A stretch of 64,000 nt of DNA, from NCBI RefSeq assembly GCF_019602855.1, contig NZ_CP080767.1, positions 2,604,001-2,668,000 on the forward strand, given 5' to 3'. Positions within the stretch are counted from its first letter, which is position 1, and every line of letters begins with the position of its first letter. The notes below the pieces were generated by a model. That model was not told the DNA's origin. It ran no database searches and saw nothing but the letters and a program-made list of their open reading frames with translations. Shown here piece after piece: positions 8,914 to 18,222 of the stretch. The position numbers and the translations under genes are program-made. Source of the DNA: Cupriavidus pinatubonensis. Lineage in GTDB: Bacteria > Pseudomonadota > Gammaproteobacteria > Burkholderiales > Burkholderiaceae.

Positions 8914-9565
8914 TCGCCAGCAACCATTCGGTCAGGTCGCCGATCGACCCCGCGCAGTGCAGCGGGGTCATTGCACGCAAGGAATCTTCGGGATGCGCAC
9001 CATAAGACACGCCGATGCCATGAGCGCCGGCATTGGCTGCCATCTGCAGGTCGTGAGTCGTATCGCCGATCATGACGGTGCGGCCCATGTCCTGGCCGAG
9101 TTCCCGCGTGAGCTCCTGCAGCATGGCCGGGTGCGGCTTCGAGAAGGTTTCGTCCGCGCAGCGCGTGGCATCGAACCACTGGGTCAGGCCGCTGGCGGCC
9201 AGCGCGCGTTGCAGCCCGACTCGGGTCTTGCCCGTTGCGACACCAAGGAAATAGTGCTCCCCGTGCAGGGCTTCGAGCATCTCTCGCACGCCGGCAAACA
9301 GCACCAGCTCGGCATCGCGCGTCAGAAAGTGATAGCGATAGCGCTCGGCAAGACGCGGATAGTCAGACGGATCCAGCGTCGGCACGGCATAGGACAGCGC
9401 GTCCTTGAGGCCCAGGCCGATGACGTGGCTCGCAGCGCTGTCATCGGGCACCGGCAGGCCCAGGTCCTTGCTGGCCAGCTGGATGCACTTTGCGATGGTC
9501 GGGGTGGAATCCATCAGGGTTCCATCCCAATCGAACACGATCAGGTCAAATTGTTGCCTGGCCAT
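8906..9565 (-). CDS. HAD-IA family phosphatase (phosphoglycolate phosphatase-like)
   Basis: A 219-residue HAD hydrolase. The nucleophile motif FDWDGTLMDS places the catalytic Asp pair at D12 and D14; GVATGK is motif II and VMIGDTTHDLQMA is motif IV. The ATG at 9565 gives MARQQFDLIVFDWDGTL; the frame is open further upstream but lies inside rluC. The similarity is to Gph and pyrophosphatase-like HADs, and the substrate cannot be fixed from sequence. It overlaps rluC by 20 bp and the Rieske gene by 8 bp, so rluC-HAD-Rieske-sppA looks like one operon. Confidence 0.88.
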   Translation of the reverse strand: MARQQFDLIVFDWDGTLMDSTPTIAKCIQLASKDLGLPVPDDSAASHVIGLGLKDALSYAVPTLDPSDYPRLAERYRYHFLTRDAELVLFAGVREMLEALHGEHYFLGVATGKTRVGLQRALAASGLTQWFDATRCADETFSKPHPAMLQELTRELGQDMGRTVMIGDTTHDLQMAANAGAHGIGVSYGAHPEDSLRAMTPLHCAGSIGDLTEWLLANA

Positions 9566-10610
9566 TGGTTTCCTTGTTGGCTGGGTAGGCACCCGGCTTC
9601 GGAGTGCCCTGATTGCTCTGGCTGCGCAATTGTTGCAGGAATCCGGTGCATTCGTCCGGCAGTGGCGCCGCCACCACAAGAGGCTCGCGCGTACCCGGAT
9701 GGACAAACGTCAGCCGGTGCGCGTGCAGGAACATGCGCTTGATGCCCGGCCGCGCGCCGGCGCGGGCCAGTTGCTTGTTGAGCGCGAAGTCACCGTATTT
9801 TTCGTCGCCAATGATCGGATAGCCCGAATGCGCCAAGTGCACGCGGATCTGATGCGTGCGGCCGGTCTTCAGTTCCGCCTCCAGCAGCGTGAAGCCGGGA
9901 AATGCCTCGACCCGGCTGAATACGGTATGCGAGGGAAGGCCATCTTCCTGGACGCGGACCCGGCGCTCGCCGTCCGGCGTACTGTACTTATATAGAGGCA
10001 GCTTGACGTGCTGGCGGTTGTTGGGGAATTCGCCGGCCACGCAGGCAAAGTAGCGCTTGTCCATGCTGTTGCCGCGGATCTGCTCGTGCAGGTCGACCAG
10101 CGCCGAGCGCTTCTTGGCCAGCACCAGGATGCCCGACGTCTCGCGGTCGAGTCGATGAACCAGTTCGAGAAACTTGGCCTGCGGCCGCGCCTTGCGCAGT
10201 TGTTCGATGACGCCGAAAGCCACCCCGGAACCGCCGTGGACGGCCACGCCGGCCGGCTTATTGATGACCAGCAAGTGCGCGTCCTCGAACAGCACCGGAA
10301 AGTCGGCTGCCGGCACGGGATGCCGCGTCGTTTGTGAAGGTTCCGCCACCCGCATCGGCGGAATACGCACGACATCCCCGATCTGCAGCCGGTAGGTAGC
10401 ATCGACGCGCCCCTTGTTGACGCGAACCTCGCCCGAGCGCAGCACCCGGTAGATATGGCTCTTCGGCACCCCCTTGGAAACCTTCAGCAGGAAGTTGTCG
10501 ATACGCTGCCCTTCGGCGCCTTCGTCAATCGTGACATACGCCACCTGGGGGCCCGCGGGCGCAGACTTTGTCCCTGTTTCAATTTGATGGCGTAACTCAT
10601 TCATTTTCAA
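9546..10610 (-). CDS. rluC: 23S rRNA pseudouridine synthase RluC
   Basis: A 354-residue RluA-family enzyme that makes pseudouridines in 23S rRNA (positions 955, 2504 and 2580 in E. coli). An S4 RNA-binding domain covers about residues 35-95, and the catalytic motif HRLDRETSG is at 152-160 with catalytic Asp155. Two starts compete: TTG at 10610, which has GAGG at good spacing, and ATG two codons later at 10604. It is divergent from rne, the same pairing seen in E. coli, with a long shared intergenic region. Confidence 0.94.
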   Translation of the reverse strand: MKMNELRHQIETGTKSAPAGPQVAYVTIDEGAEGQRIDNFLLKVSKGVPKSHIYRVLRSGEVRVNKGRVDATYRLQIGDVVRIPPMRVAEPSQTTRHPVPAADFPVLFEDAHLLVINKPAGVAVHGGSGVAFGVIEQLRKARPQAKFLELVHRLDRETSGILVLAKKRSALVDLHEQIRGNSMDKRYFACVAGEFPNNRQHVKLPLYKYSTPDGERRVRVQEDGLPSHTVFSRVEAFPGFTLLEAELKTGRTHQIRVHLAHSGYPIIGDEKYGDFALNKQLARAGARPGIKRMFLHAHRLTFVHPGTREPLVVAAPLPDECTGFLQQLRSQSNQGTPKPGAYPANKETNGQATI

Positions 10611-11376
10611 TATAATTTCCTCGCTGATCCGGCCAATGACCGGTAGCGCAAGACCTGTGTAAGCGATTTATCGCATTTTACACTTGGGGCTGCCGCCAGC
10701 CCTTCCGTCTCCCGCTTATTCGCGTAACCCGCAAAGCGCCAGACGGGCAAATGGCGGCAAAGCAGCACGCGCGCAGTTGCCGGCGCGCAGGAAGTCGCCC
10801 ATAGGTGGCTTCGGCAAGGCCGGCAATTACGTGGGAACAAAGTGTTCAGGTAATACAGAATTCAAAGGCGGATGCCACGTGGCATCCGCTTCGGTGAGAG
10901 AAAGTCCCGCCGCACCGGGAAACGGTGCCGGCCGGCAGGCGGTGCCTGCCCCCTGACTAGATACACCGGCGCCCGGTCGCAGAACTCCAAGAAGTAGTAG
11001 GTGCGCCCGCCAGGAGATGTCAGGTGGCAAATGGCCGCAGTGCCGTGTCCGAAAAACTTGCTCTTTGACGCGCCCAGGCCTTCCGTGGCCGGCCGCGATG
11101 CCGCCGGCGCCAGTTGTGCCGGCCCCGCATCGCCACCGGCATCCGGGAACGCGCCGGATGTCTGCGACAAGAGCAGCAGCCGGTGTTCTCTCCCGCCACG
11201 CGGACGTCCTCCCGGCGTCGTCGCCTTTCTTTCACCCGCGCCCAGCCGGTTGTGTTCCAACGCAATCTGGCGCTTTTCGGCAATTCTCGCGCCTCGCTTC
11301 GCTCCCTTGCGTGCTTCATCGATAGCCGCGGACACCGCTTGACGGTGAATCCGCGACACTGGAGTGAGGTATTGCG
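10611..11376 (+). other. long rluC-rne intergenic region: RNase E leader
   Basis: This 766-bp stretch between divergent rluC and rne holds no gene I can support; open frames here lack family features and plausible starts. On the rne side there are three consecutive perfect hairpins: 10868-10889 (22-nt palindrome GCGGATGCCAC/GTGGCATCCGC), 10912-10928 (GCACCG/CGGTGC) and 10934-10950 (GGCAGGC/GCCTGCC). A long structured 5' leader is what autoregulated rne mRNAs have in enterobacteria, so an analogous role is a reasonable inference. No clear promoter consensus was found. Confidence 0.55.
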
Positions 11377-14300
11377 ATGAAACGCATGCTGTTCAACGCG
11401 ACGCAACAGGAGGAGTTGCGCGTCGCCATCGTCGACGGTCAGAAGCTGATCGATATCGACATCGAAACTGCCGGGCGCGAACAGCGCAAGGGCAACATCT
11501 ACAAGGGTGTCATCACCCGCATCGAACCCTCGCTGGAAGCCTGCTTCGTCAACTACGGCGAAGAACGCCACGGCTTCCTGCCGTTCAAGGAAGTGGCCCG
11601 CGCCTTCTTCAAGGAAGGCATCGATGTGCGCAACGCGCGCATCCAGGACGCCCTGCACGAAGGCCAGGAACTGATCGTCCAGGTCGAGAAGGAAGAGCGC
11701 GGCAACAAGGGCGCGGCCCTGACTACGTTCATCTCGCTGGCTGGCCGCTACCTGGTGCTGATGCCCAACAACCCGCGCGGCGGCGGCGTGTCGCGCCGCA
11801 TCGAGGGCGAAGATCGCCAGGAACTGCGTGAAACCATGTCGCAGCTGCAGGTACCGGACGGCATGAGCATCATCGCCCGTACCGCCGGCATCGGCCGCTC
11901 GGCCGAGGAACTGCAGTGGGACCTGAACTACCTGCTGCAACTGTGGAAGGCCATCGACGGCGCCGCAGGCGACAACAAGGCCCCGCTGCTGATCTACCTG
12001 GAATCGAGCCTGGTGATCCGCGCGATCCGCGACTACTTCCAGCCGGATATCGGCGAGATCCTGATCGACACCGACGAGATCTACGAACAGGCCCGCGCGT
12101 TCATGAGCGTGGTGATGCCTGACAACATGAACCGCGTGAAGAAGTACCGGGACGACGTGCCCCTCTTCTCGCGCTTCCAGATCGAACACCAGATCGAGTC
12201 GGCGTACTCGCGCATGGTCATGCTGCCGTCGGGCGGCGCCATCGTGATCGACCACACCGAAGCCCTCGTTTCCGTGGACGTGAACTCGGCCCGCGCCACC
12301 AAGGGCGCCGACATCGAGGAAACCGCGCTGCGCACCAACCTCGAGGCCGCCGACGAAATCGCCCGCCAGTTGCGCCTGCGCGACCTGGGCGGCCTGATCG
12401 TGATCGACTTCATCGATATGGAGTCGGGCAAGGCCCAGAAGGATGTCGAAACCCGCCTGAAGGATGCGCTGCGCCACGACCGTGCGCGTGTGCAGATGGG
12501 CAAGATCAGCCGCTTCGGCCTGATGGAGCTGTCGCGCCAGCGCCTGCGCCCGTCGCTGTCGGAGGGCTCGCACATCACTTGCCCGCGCTGCAATGGCACG
12601 GGCCATATCCGCGATACCGAATCGTCCGCCCTGCAGGTGCTGCGCATCATCCAGGAAGAGGCGATGAAGGAAAACACCGCCGCCATCCACTGCCAGGTGC
12701 CGGTGGAGGTTGCTGCCTTCCTGCTGAACGAGAAGCGTCAGGAAATCAACCTGATCGAACTGCGCTTCAAGGTCAACGTGCTGCTGATCCCGAACAAGCA
12801 TCTGGAGACGCCGCACTACAAGCTGGAGCGCTTGCGCCACGACGATCCGCGCCTGGAAGAAGGCATGGCCAGCTACCGCATGGCCGAAGCCGCCGCCAAG
12901 GAACTGGAGGCGGACACCAGCTACAGCGCCCGCAAGAAGGAAGACGCCAAGCCGCGCCAGGAAGCCGCCGTCAAGGGCATCACCCCGGAGCAGCCGGCGC
13001 CCGTGTCGGTGCCGCGCCCCGAGCGCGCGCCGCGCCAGGAAGCCGCTCCTGTGGCGCCGCCGGTCCCGGCTACCAAGCCCGTGGAAAGCGGCGGTTTCAT
13101 CGCCTGGCTGAAGGGTCTGTTCGGCGCACGCCCGGCTGCACCGGTCGTCGTGGAGCCGGCCAAGCCGGCCGCCAGCGAGGCGCGCAGCGCCGATGGCCGT
13201 CGTGAACGCGGCCAGCGTGGCGAAGGCCGTGGCCAGGGTCAGCGCGGGGACCGCGCCGAGCGTGGCGAACGTACCGAACGTGCCGAACGCGGTGAGCGTG
13301 GCGAGCGCGGCGAACGCCAGCGCGGCGATCGCGGCCCGCGTGGCGAGCGCGTCGAGCGCCAGGGCGGCGAGCGTGCCGAACAACGCGAACAGCGTGAGCC
13401 GCGGGAACAGCGCGAGCCGCGTGGCGAGCGCCAGGGCCGCCAGCCGCGTCAGGGTGAACAAGCGACTCCGGCGCTGGCTCGCCAGCCTGAAGCCGCACAG
13501 GGCGAACGTGCCGAGGCGCGCCAGGAAGGCCGCCGCGACCGCAACCAGGAGCGCCGTGAACGTCAGCGGGAACGCCAGCGTGATCGCGGCGACGCACGGG
13601 AAACCGAAGCCGGCGAAGCCGTGCCGGCTGAAGCGGTAGCCGCCATTCAGGCCGCCGCCAGCCTGCCGGAAGCCGCGTTCGAAGACACCCAGCCGGCCGG
13701 CCAACGCGCTGAACTGCCGGAAGGCGCGGAAGCCGTGACCGAAGGCGGCGAAGGCGAGGAACGCCGCCGCCGCAACCGCCGCGGTCGCAACCGCTATCGC
13801 CGCGAACGCGACGACTCGGTGCAAGGCACGCAGGATGACGCCGAGGACACCACGTCCGCCGAGGTCGTGGCAGATGCCGCACAAGCCGTCGCCGTCGAAG
13901 CCAGTGCCGCCCCGGCCGTGGCGGCCCCGGTGGCCGACGAGCGTGAAGTGGAACCTGTCGCGCTGGCCGCTGAAAAGCCGGCCCAAGCCGTGGAAGCTGT
14001 CGCTGCCCCTGTTGTCACCGTGACTGAAGTGGCTGCCCAACCGGCTATGACGCAGGTGGCGGCGCCGGTGGTTGCCGAGGCCCCGGCTGTCGAAACTGCA
14101 CCGGCTGTCATCCCGGCCGTGACCATGGCCGAGCCGGCACCGGCTCCGCAAGCGGCACCGATCGAACCGGCCGCACCGGCGGTGCAGCCTGCCGCAGCCG
14201 AGCCTGTGGCGGTCGAAGTGGCTATCGCAGCGCCTGCCGTCCCGGTTGCCGCGCCTGTGACCACCGTTGCCGCTGCTGCGGCCAGTCCGTCGACCCAGTC

Positions 14301-14514
14301 GCTGGAAGGTCTGCAGCCGATGCTGGCAACGGCCGGCCTGGAATGGGTCAGCACGGACAGCGAAAAGCTGCGTGCCGCGCAGGAAGCGGCTGCTCGCATC
14401 GTTCCGGCGCCGCGCGTGCCGCGTGAACGCAAGCCGCTGCCCCCGCTGCCGGAAGGCCCGATGGTCCTGGTCGAGACCAGCGCCCGCGAAGTCGAGAAGG
14501 CTGAGCAGCACTAA
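11377..14514 (+). CDS. rne: ribonuclease E
   Basis: A 1045-residue endoribonuclease that starts mRNA decay and processes rRNA and tRNA at the inner membrane. The N-terminal catalytic half has an S1 RNA-binding domain (about 37-120), the metal-binding catalytic D301 and D344, and the Zn-link CPRC (C402, C405). The C-terminal half from about residue 520 is low complexity: a Gly/Arg/Glu-repeat block (about 600-740), then a Pro/Ala/Val-rich tail. These are the expected disordered RNA-binding and partner-docking regions. The start [20 protein letters not shown] is canonical. A strong terminator follows. Confidence 0.97.
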   Translation: MKRMLFNATQQEELRVAIVDGQKLIDIDIETAGREQRKGNIYKGVITRIEPSLEACFVNYGEERHGFLPFKEVARAFFKEGIDVRNARIQDALHEGQELIVQVEKEERGNKGAALTTFISLAGRYLVLMPNNPRGGGVSRRIEGEDRQELRETMSQLQVPDGMSIIARTAGIGRSAEELQWDLNYLLQLWKAIDGAAGDNKAPLLIYLESSLVIRAIRDYFQPDIGEILIDTDEIYEQARAFMSVVMPDNMNRVKKYRDDVPLFSRFQIEHQIESAYSRMVMLPSGGAIVIDHTEALVSVDVNSARATKGADIEETALRTNLEAADEIARQLRLRDLGGLIVIDFIDMESGKAQKDVETRLKDALRHDRARVQMGKISRFGLMELSRQRLRPSLSEGSHITCPRCNGTGHIRDTESSALQVLRIIQEEAMKENTAAIHCQVPVEVAAFLLNEKRQEINLIELRFKVNVLLIPNKHLETPHYKLERLRHDDPRLEEGMASYRMAEAAAKELEADTSYSARKKEDAKPRQEAAVKGITPEQPAPVSVPRPERAPRQEAAPVAPPVPATKPVESGGFIAWLKGLFGARPAAPVVVEPAKPAASEARSADGRRERGQRGEGRGQGQRGDRAERGERTERAERGERGERGERQRGDRGPRGERVERQGGERAEQREQREPREQREPRGERQGRQPRQGEQATPALARQPEAAQGERAEARQEGRRDRNQERRERQRERQRDRGDARETEAGEAVPAEAVAAIQAAASLPEAAFEDTQPAGQRAELPEGAEAVTEGGEGEERRRRNRRGRNRYRRERDDSVQGTQDDAEDTTSAEVVADAAQAVAVEASAAPAVAAPVADEREVEPVALAAEKPAQAVEAVAAPVVTVTEVAAQPAMTQVAAPVVAEAPAVETAPAVIPAVTMAEPAPAPQAAPIEPAAPAVQPAAAEPVAVEVAIAAPAVPVAAPVTTVAAAAASPSTQSLEGLQPMLATAGLEWVSTDSEKLRAAQEAAARIVPAPRVPRERKPLPPLPEGPMVLVETSAREVEKAEQH

Positions 14515-14540
14515 GCACCACATCCGCGTCAGTGGAGAAT

Positions 14541-14572
14541 AAAAGGGGACGGCCGAGGCCGTCCCCTTTTTT
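14541..14572 (+). terminator. rne intrinsic terminator
   Basis: GGGGACGGCC pairs with GGCCGTCCCC across a 2-nt centre and is followed by six T, 30 bp after the rne stop. A strong classic rho-independent terminator. Confidence 0.93.
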
Positions 14573-14681
14573 CGTGCATGGGCAATCCCGATGCCGGTGG
14601 CCCGCCTCGGCTAGAATGGCACCAGAATGCATCCGGTTCCCCCGAGCCTTGCTCGCCGGAGGCATCGCCCACCCACAGGCC

Positions 14682-15806
14682 ATGACCGACACCGTCATTC
14701 CGATCTTCGACCTGCGCGATCATCGCTACCGCTCGATGACGCCCAGCATCCCCGAAACGCTGGTCGAGCCTTCCGGGCTGGTCGCCGATACCCGTGCGCG
14801 GCCGCTGCACGACCTGCGCATCTCGGTGACGGACCGCTGCAATTTCCGCTGTGTGTATTGCATGCCGAAGGAAGTCTTCGACAAGGACTACACCTTCCTG
14901 CCGCATTCGGAGTTGCTGAGCTTCGAGGAAATCGAACGCACCGCGCGCCTGTTCGTGAGCCTTGGCGTCGAGAAGATCCGTCTGACCGGCGGCGAACCAC
15001 TGTTGCGCAAGAACATTGAGAAGCTCGTCGAAATGCTCGCGCGCATCGACACCGTCTCGGGCAAGCCGCTGGACCTGACGCTGACGACCAACGCGTCACT
15101 GCTCGCGCGCAAGGCGCAGTCGCTGCGCGATGCCGGCCTGCGCCGCGTGAGCGTGAGCCTCGACGCCATCGATGACGTCACCTTCCGCCGCATGAACGAT
15201 GTGGACTTTGCCGTGGCCGATGTGCTGCACGGCATCGAGACCGCTCAGGCCGTTGGGCTGGCGCCGATCAAGGTCAATATGGTGGTCAAACGCGGCACCA
15301 ACGATGCCGAGATCGTGCCGATGGCGCGCCACTTCCGCGGCAGCGGCATCATCGTGCGCTATATCGAGTTTATGGATGTCGGCGCCAGCAACCACTGGCA
15401 GATGGATGAAGTGCTGCCGTCCGCCGAGGTGGTTCGCCGCATCGACGAAGTTTTTCCGCTGGAGGCCGTTCAGGCGAACTACGCCGGCGAAACCGCCGAG
15501 CGCTGGCGCTACCGCGATGGCGGCGGGGAGATCGGCGTGATCTCCAGCGTGACGCACGCGTTCTGCGGCGACTGCAGCCGCATCCGGCTGTCCACCGAAG
15601 GCCGCCTCTACCTGTGCCTGTTCGCGACCGAAGGCTATGACTTGCGCGCACTGCTGCGCGGCGACTACAGCGACCTGCAGGTTGCGAATGCGATCGCGCA
15701 GGTCTGGCAGGGCCGCACCGACAATTACTCGGAGCAGCGCAGCAACCCGGCGGTACGGCAGGCGCGCGCCGAGCGCAAGATCGAAATGTCATACATCGGT
15801 GGATGA
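14682..15806 (+). CDS. moaA: GTP 3',8-cyclase MoaA
   Basis: A 374-residue radical SAM enzyme for the first step of molybdenum cofactor synthesis, turning GTP into the 3',8-cyclo intermediate with MoaC. The radical SAM cluster motif is C53-NFR-C57-VY-C60, and the second cluster motif is [10 protein letters not shown] with a later LCLF Cys. The chain ends in YIGG; the C-terminal Gly-Gly is a known functional tail of MoaA. The ATG at 14682 gives the family-like start; the longer open frame would include the rne terminator. mobA follows after 22 bp. Confidence 0.96.
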   Translation: MTDTVIPIFDLRDHRYRSMTPSIPETLVEPSGLVADTRARPLHDLRISVTDRCNFRCVYCMPKEVFDKDYTFLPHSELLSFEEIERTARLFVSLGVEKIRLTGGEPLLRKNIEKLVEMLARIDTVSGKPLDLTLTTNASLLARKAQSLRDAGLRRVSVSLDAIDDVTFRRMNDVDFAVADVLHGIETAQAVGLAPIKVNMVVKRGTNDAEIVPMARHFRGSGIIVRYIEFMDVGASNHWQMDEVLPSAEVVRRIDEVFPLEAVQANYAGETAERWRYRDGGGEIGVISSVTHAFCGDCSRIRLSTEGRLYLCLFATEGYDLRALLRGDYSDLQVANAIAQVWQGRTDNYSEQRSNPAVRQARAERKIEMSYIGG

Positions 15807-15828
15807 CCCGCCGACCTCCCTTCCTCCG

Positions 15829-16428
15829 ATGATTGCACGCGACGACATTACCGGCCTGATCCTCGCAGGCGGCAGGGGCAGCCGCATGGGCGGCACGGAC
15901 AAAGGCCTGCAGCCCTTGCGCGGCACGCCCATGGCCATGCACACGATGATGCGCCTGACGCCGCAGACCGGTGCGCTGATGATCAACGCGAACCGGAACC
16001 TGGCAGCCTACGAGTCTTTCGGCGTACCGGTGGTGACCGATTCGGTGCCGGACTTCGCCGGCCCGCTGGCCGGCATGCTGGCCGGACTGGAGCAATGCCA
16101 GACCGGCTGGATGGTCACCGCGCCATGCGATTCTCCGTTCCTGCCGGCAGACCTCGTACCGCGGCTTGCCCAGGCCATCGAAGCCGAAGGCGCGGAGCTG
16201 GCCATCCCGGTCACCGTGGATACGGATGGCCGCCGCCAGCTCCAGCCGGTGTTCTGCCTGATGCCGGTCAGCATGCTGGACGACCTGATTGCCTACCTGA
16301 ACGGCGGCGGGCGCAAGATCGAAACGTGGGCCACGTCGCACCGGCTGGCGGAAGTCCTGTTCGATGACGCTGGCGCCTTTGCCAATATCAACACTCTCGA
16401 CGAGCTGCGCACGCACGAAGCCGGCTGA
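15829..16428 (+). CDS. mobA: molybdenum cofactor guanylyltransferase MobA
   Basis: A 199-residue nucleotidyltransferase that attaches GMP to molybdopterin to form MGD. The GTP-binding signature LILAGGRGSRMGGTDKGLQ is at residues 10-28, and TAPCDSPFLPADL carries the metal-binding Asp. The ATG at 15829 is picked because the homology starts right there. It sits 22 bp after moaA and 15 bp before moeA, all co-directional, forming a Moco operon. Confidence 0.95.
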   Translation: MIARDDITGLILAGGRGSRMGGTDKGLQPLRGTPMAMHTMMRLTPQTGALMINANRNLAAYESFGVPVVTDSVPDFAGPLAGMLAGLEQCQTGWMVTAPCDSPFLPADLVPRLAQAIEAEGAELAIPVTVDTDGRRQLQPVFCLMPVSMLDDLIAYLNGGGRKIETWATSHRLAEVLFDDAGAFANINTLDELRTHEAG

Positions 16429-16443
16429 ACGCCCGTTCCCACC

Positions 16444-17733
16444 ATGCCATCCCTGCAATCCGTCATTTCCTGCCTGTCCGACTACGATCCCACCGCCCTG
16501 CCCGTGGACCAGGCCAACCGCATCATCGGCGAAGTGGTCGAACCCGTGCGCGGCATCGAGCAAGTGCCGATCCGCAGCGCGCTGGACCGCGTGCTGGCCG
16601 AGGACATCATCTCGCCGATCGATGTCCCCGCTCACGACAACTCGGCAATGGACGGCTACGCGTTCGCCAGCAGTGCACTGCTGGCCGCCGATGCAGGACA
16701 AGTGGAACTCGAAGTCGTCAGTACCGCATTCGCGGGCGGCGGCTTGAGCAGCCAGCCGGGCGCGAGCCAGGCCGTGCGGATCATGACCGGCGCCGTCATG
16801 CCGGATAGCTGCGATACCGTCGTGCCGCAGGAATTCGTCGACGTGTTGGCAGACGGCAGCCGGATCCGCTTTGCCGCGGACACTGTGCGTGCCGGCGACA
16901 ACCGCCGCCTGCGCGGCGAAGACCTCGCGCGCGGCCAGTCCGCGCTGCAGGCCGGCCGTATCATCCAGCCTGCCGACCTGGGCCTGCTCGCCTCGCTCGG
17001 CTTCGCCGAGGTACGCGTGCGCCGTCGTTTGCGCGTGGCGTTTTTCTCGACCGGCGACGAGCTGCGCTCGATCGGCGAGCCGCTGGACGCCGGTTGCGTC
17101 TACGACTCGAATCGCTACACGCTGCACGGCATGCTGCGGCGCCTGAATGTCGATCTGATCGACATGGGCGTAGTGCGCGACGACCCCGCGGCGCTGGAAG
17201 CCGCGTTCCGCACGGCCTGCGAGACGGCCGATGCGGTGATCACCTCGGGCGGCGTCTCGGTCGGCGAAGCCGACTATACCAAGCAGATCATGGCCAGCCT
17301 CGGCGATGTCACGTTCTGGAAGATTGCGATGCGCCCCGGGCGGCCGATGGCGTTCGGGCGGATCGCTTCGGGCGGGCGCGACGCGCTGCTCTTCGGCCTG
17401 CCGGGCAACCCGGTCGCCGTCATGGTGACCTTTTACCATTTCGTGCGCGCCGCGCTGCATCGACAGATGGGCGCCAACGTGCCGCCGCTGCCGCTGATGC
17501 GCGTGCGCAGCGCCCAAGCCATCCGCAAGAAGCCCGGCCGCACCGAATACCAGCGCGGCATACTTGCGCGCGCCGATGGCGGAGAGTGGGAGGTGCGCAT
17601 CACCGGGCAACAGGGCTCCGGCGTGCTGCGCTCGATGAGCGAGGCCAACTGCTTCATCGTGCTGGCCCATGAACAGGGTGCGGTCCGGGCCGGCGACATG
17701 GTCGACGTGATGCTGTTCGACGGGCTGGTCTGA
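16444..17733 (+). CDS. moeA: molybdopterin molybdenumtransferase MoeA
   Basis: A 429-residue enzyme that inserts molybdate into adenylylated molybdopterin. Conserved MoeA pieces are VPAHDNSAMDGYA near residues 60-73, FFSTGDEL, ITSGGVSVGEADY and FGLPGNPVAVMV. It is somewhat longer than the E. coli enzyme (411 residues), mostly at the N-terminus. It completes the moaA-mobA-moeA run; the other moa genes are not in this window. Confidence 0.96.
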   Translation: MPSLQSVISCLSDYDPTALPVDQANRIIGEVVEPVRGIEQVPIRSALDRVLAEDIISPIDVPAHDNSAMDGYAFASSALLAADAGQVELEVVSTAFAGGGLSSQPGASQAVRIMTGAVMPDSCDTVVPQEFVDVLADGSRIRFAADTVRAGDNRRLRGEDLARGQSALQAGRIIQPADLGLLASLGFAEVRVRRRLRVAFFSTGDELRSIGEPLDAGCVYDSNRYTLHGMLRRLNVDLIDMGVVRDDPAALEAAFRTACETADAVITSGGVSVGEADYTKQIMASLGDVTFWKIAMRPGRPMAFGRIASGGRDALLFGLPGNPVAVMVTFYHFVRAALHRQMGANVPPLPLMRVRSAQAIRKKPGRTEYQRGILARADGGEWEVRITGQQGSGVLRSMSEANCFIVLAHEQGAVRAGDMVDVMLFDGLV

Positions 17734-17880
17734 AGGACGCACGCCCACCCCGATCTGTCGTTTTTGCGCCGCATATTGATGCCTGCCGCCGAGCCGCGGC
17801 AGGTGAAATGCACGCCACCTCTCTGCCGGACTATGCTTGCGTCCGGGCAATCGCTACACTTGCCGCACGATTTTGAAACA

Positions 17881-18180
17881 ATGTCCTCCCCCGTCATGAA
17901 TCAGGAGATTGCCTACCTCCACCCGGTCAAGACCGCCCGCGCGCTGGTGCTGGTCTACCTGTGCTTTTCGGTGCCGATCGTCTCGCTGGGCCTGTTTGTC
18001 GCGTTCGTCCGCTACGGCGACCTGCCCGGCATTACCGTGTTCAGTGCATTGATCCTGAACGCGCTGATCGGATTCGGGCTGCTGTGGCTCGCCTGCAAAG
18101 CCTACAACTGGGTCGCCGCGCGTTTTGGCGGCATCGAAGTCCACGTACGCGAACTCGCTCCCGAAGAAGCGGAGCACTGA
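17881..18180 (+). CDS. small two-helix membrane protein, unknown function
   Basis: A 99-residue protein I do not recognise. Two hydrophobic segments are clear: LVLVYLCFSVPIVSLGLFVA (about 23-42) and VFSALILNALIGFGLLWLAC (about 52-72). A short polar N-terminus and a charged C-terminus ending EEAEH lie on either side, suggesting an inner-membrane hairpin with both ends on the same side. A second in-frame ATG (MNQEIAYLHP) is 5 codons in. It follows moeA by 147 bp in the same direction and converges on rmuC; a link with Moco synthesis is not shown. Confidence 0.7.
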   Translation: MSSPVMNQEIAYLHPVKTARALVLVYLCFSVPIVSLGLFVAFVRYGDLPGITVFSALILNALIGFGLLWLACKAYNWVAARFGGIEVHVRELAPEEAEH

Positions 18181-18222
18181 TCAGCCCCCCGAAGGCCGGC
18201 GCGCATCACGCGCCGACCGGTC

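Noticed and set aside
10862-11359. 165-codon minus-strand frame in the rne leader
   Set aside because: Contains a protein-like patch (YYFLEFCDRAPVYLV) but no recognisable family, no clear ribosome binding site, and it lies across the leader hairpins. Not supported as a gene.
11020-14523. 1167-codon open frame antisense to rne
   Set aside because: It mirrors the rne codons, is dominated by Arg/Gly/Ala/His-type low complexity, shows no domain and covers the rne leader as well. High GC content with strong codon bias produces such long antisense frames.
14573-14681. Moco riboswitch upstream of moaA
   Set aside because: The leader after the rne terminator is only about 110 bp and lacks a recognisable multi-helix arrangement; only an isolated TAGAAT box is visible.
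15370-17850. 826-codon open frame antisense to moaA-mobA-moeA
   Set aside because: All three sense genes are clear families; the antisense frame spans several genes and gaps and has only shadow composition.
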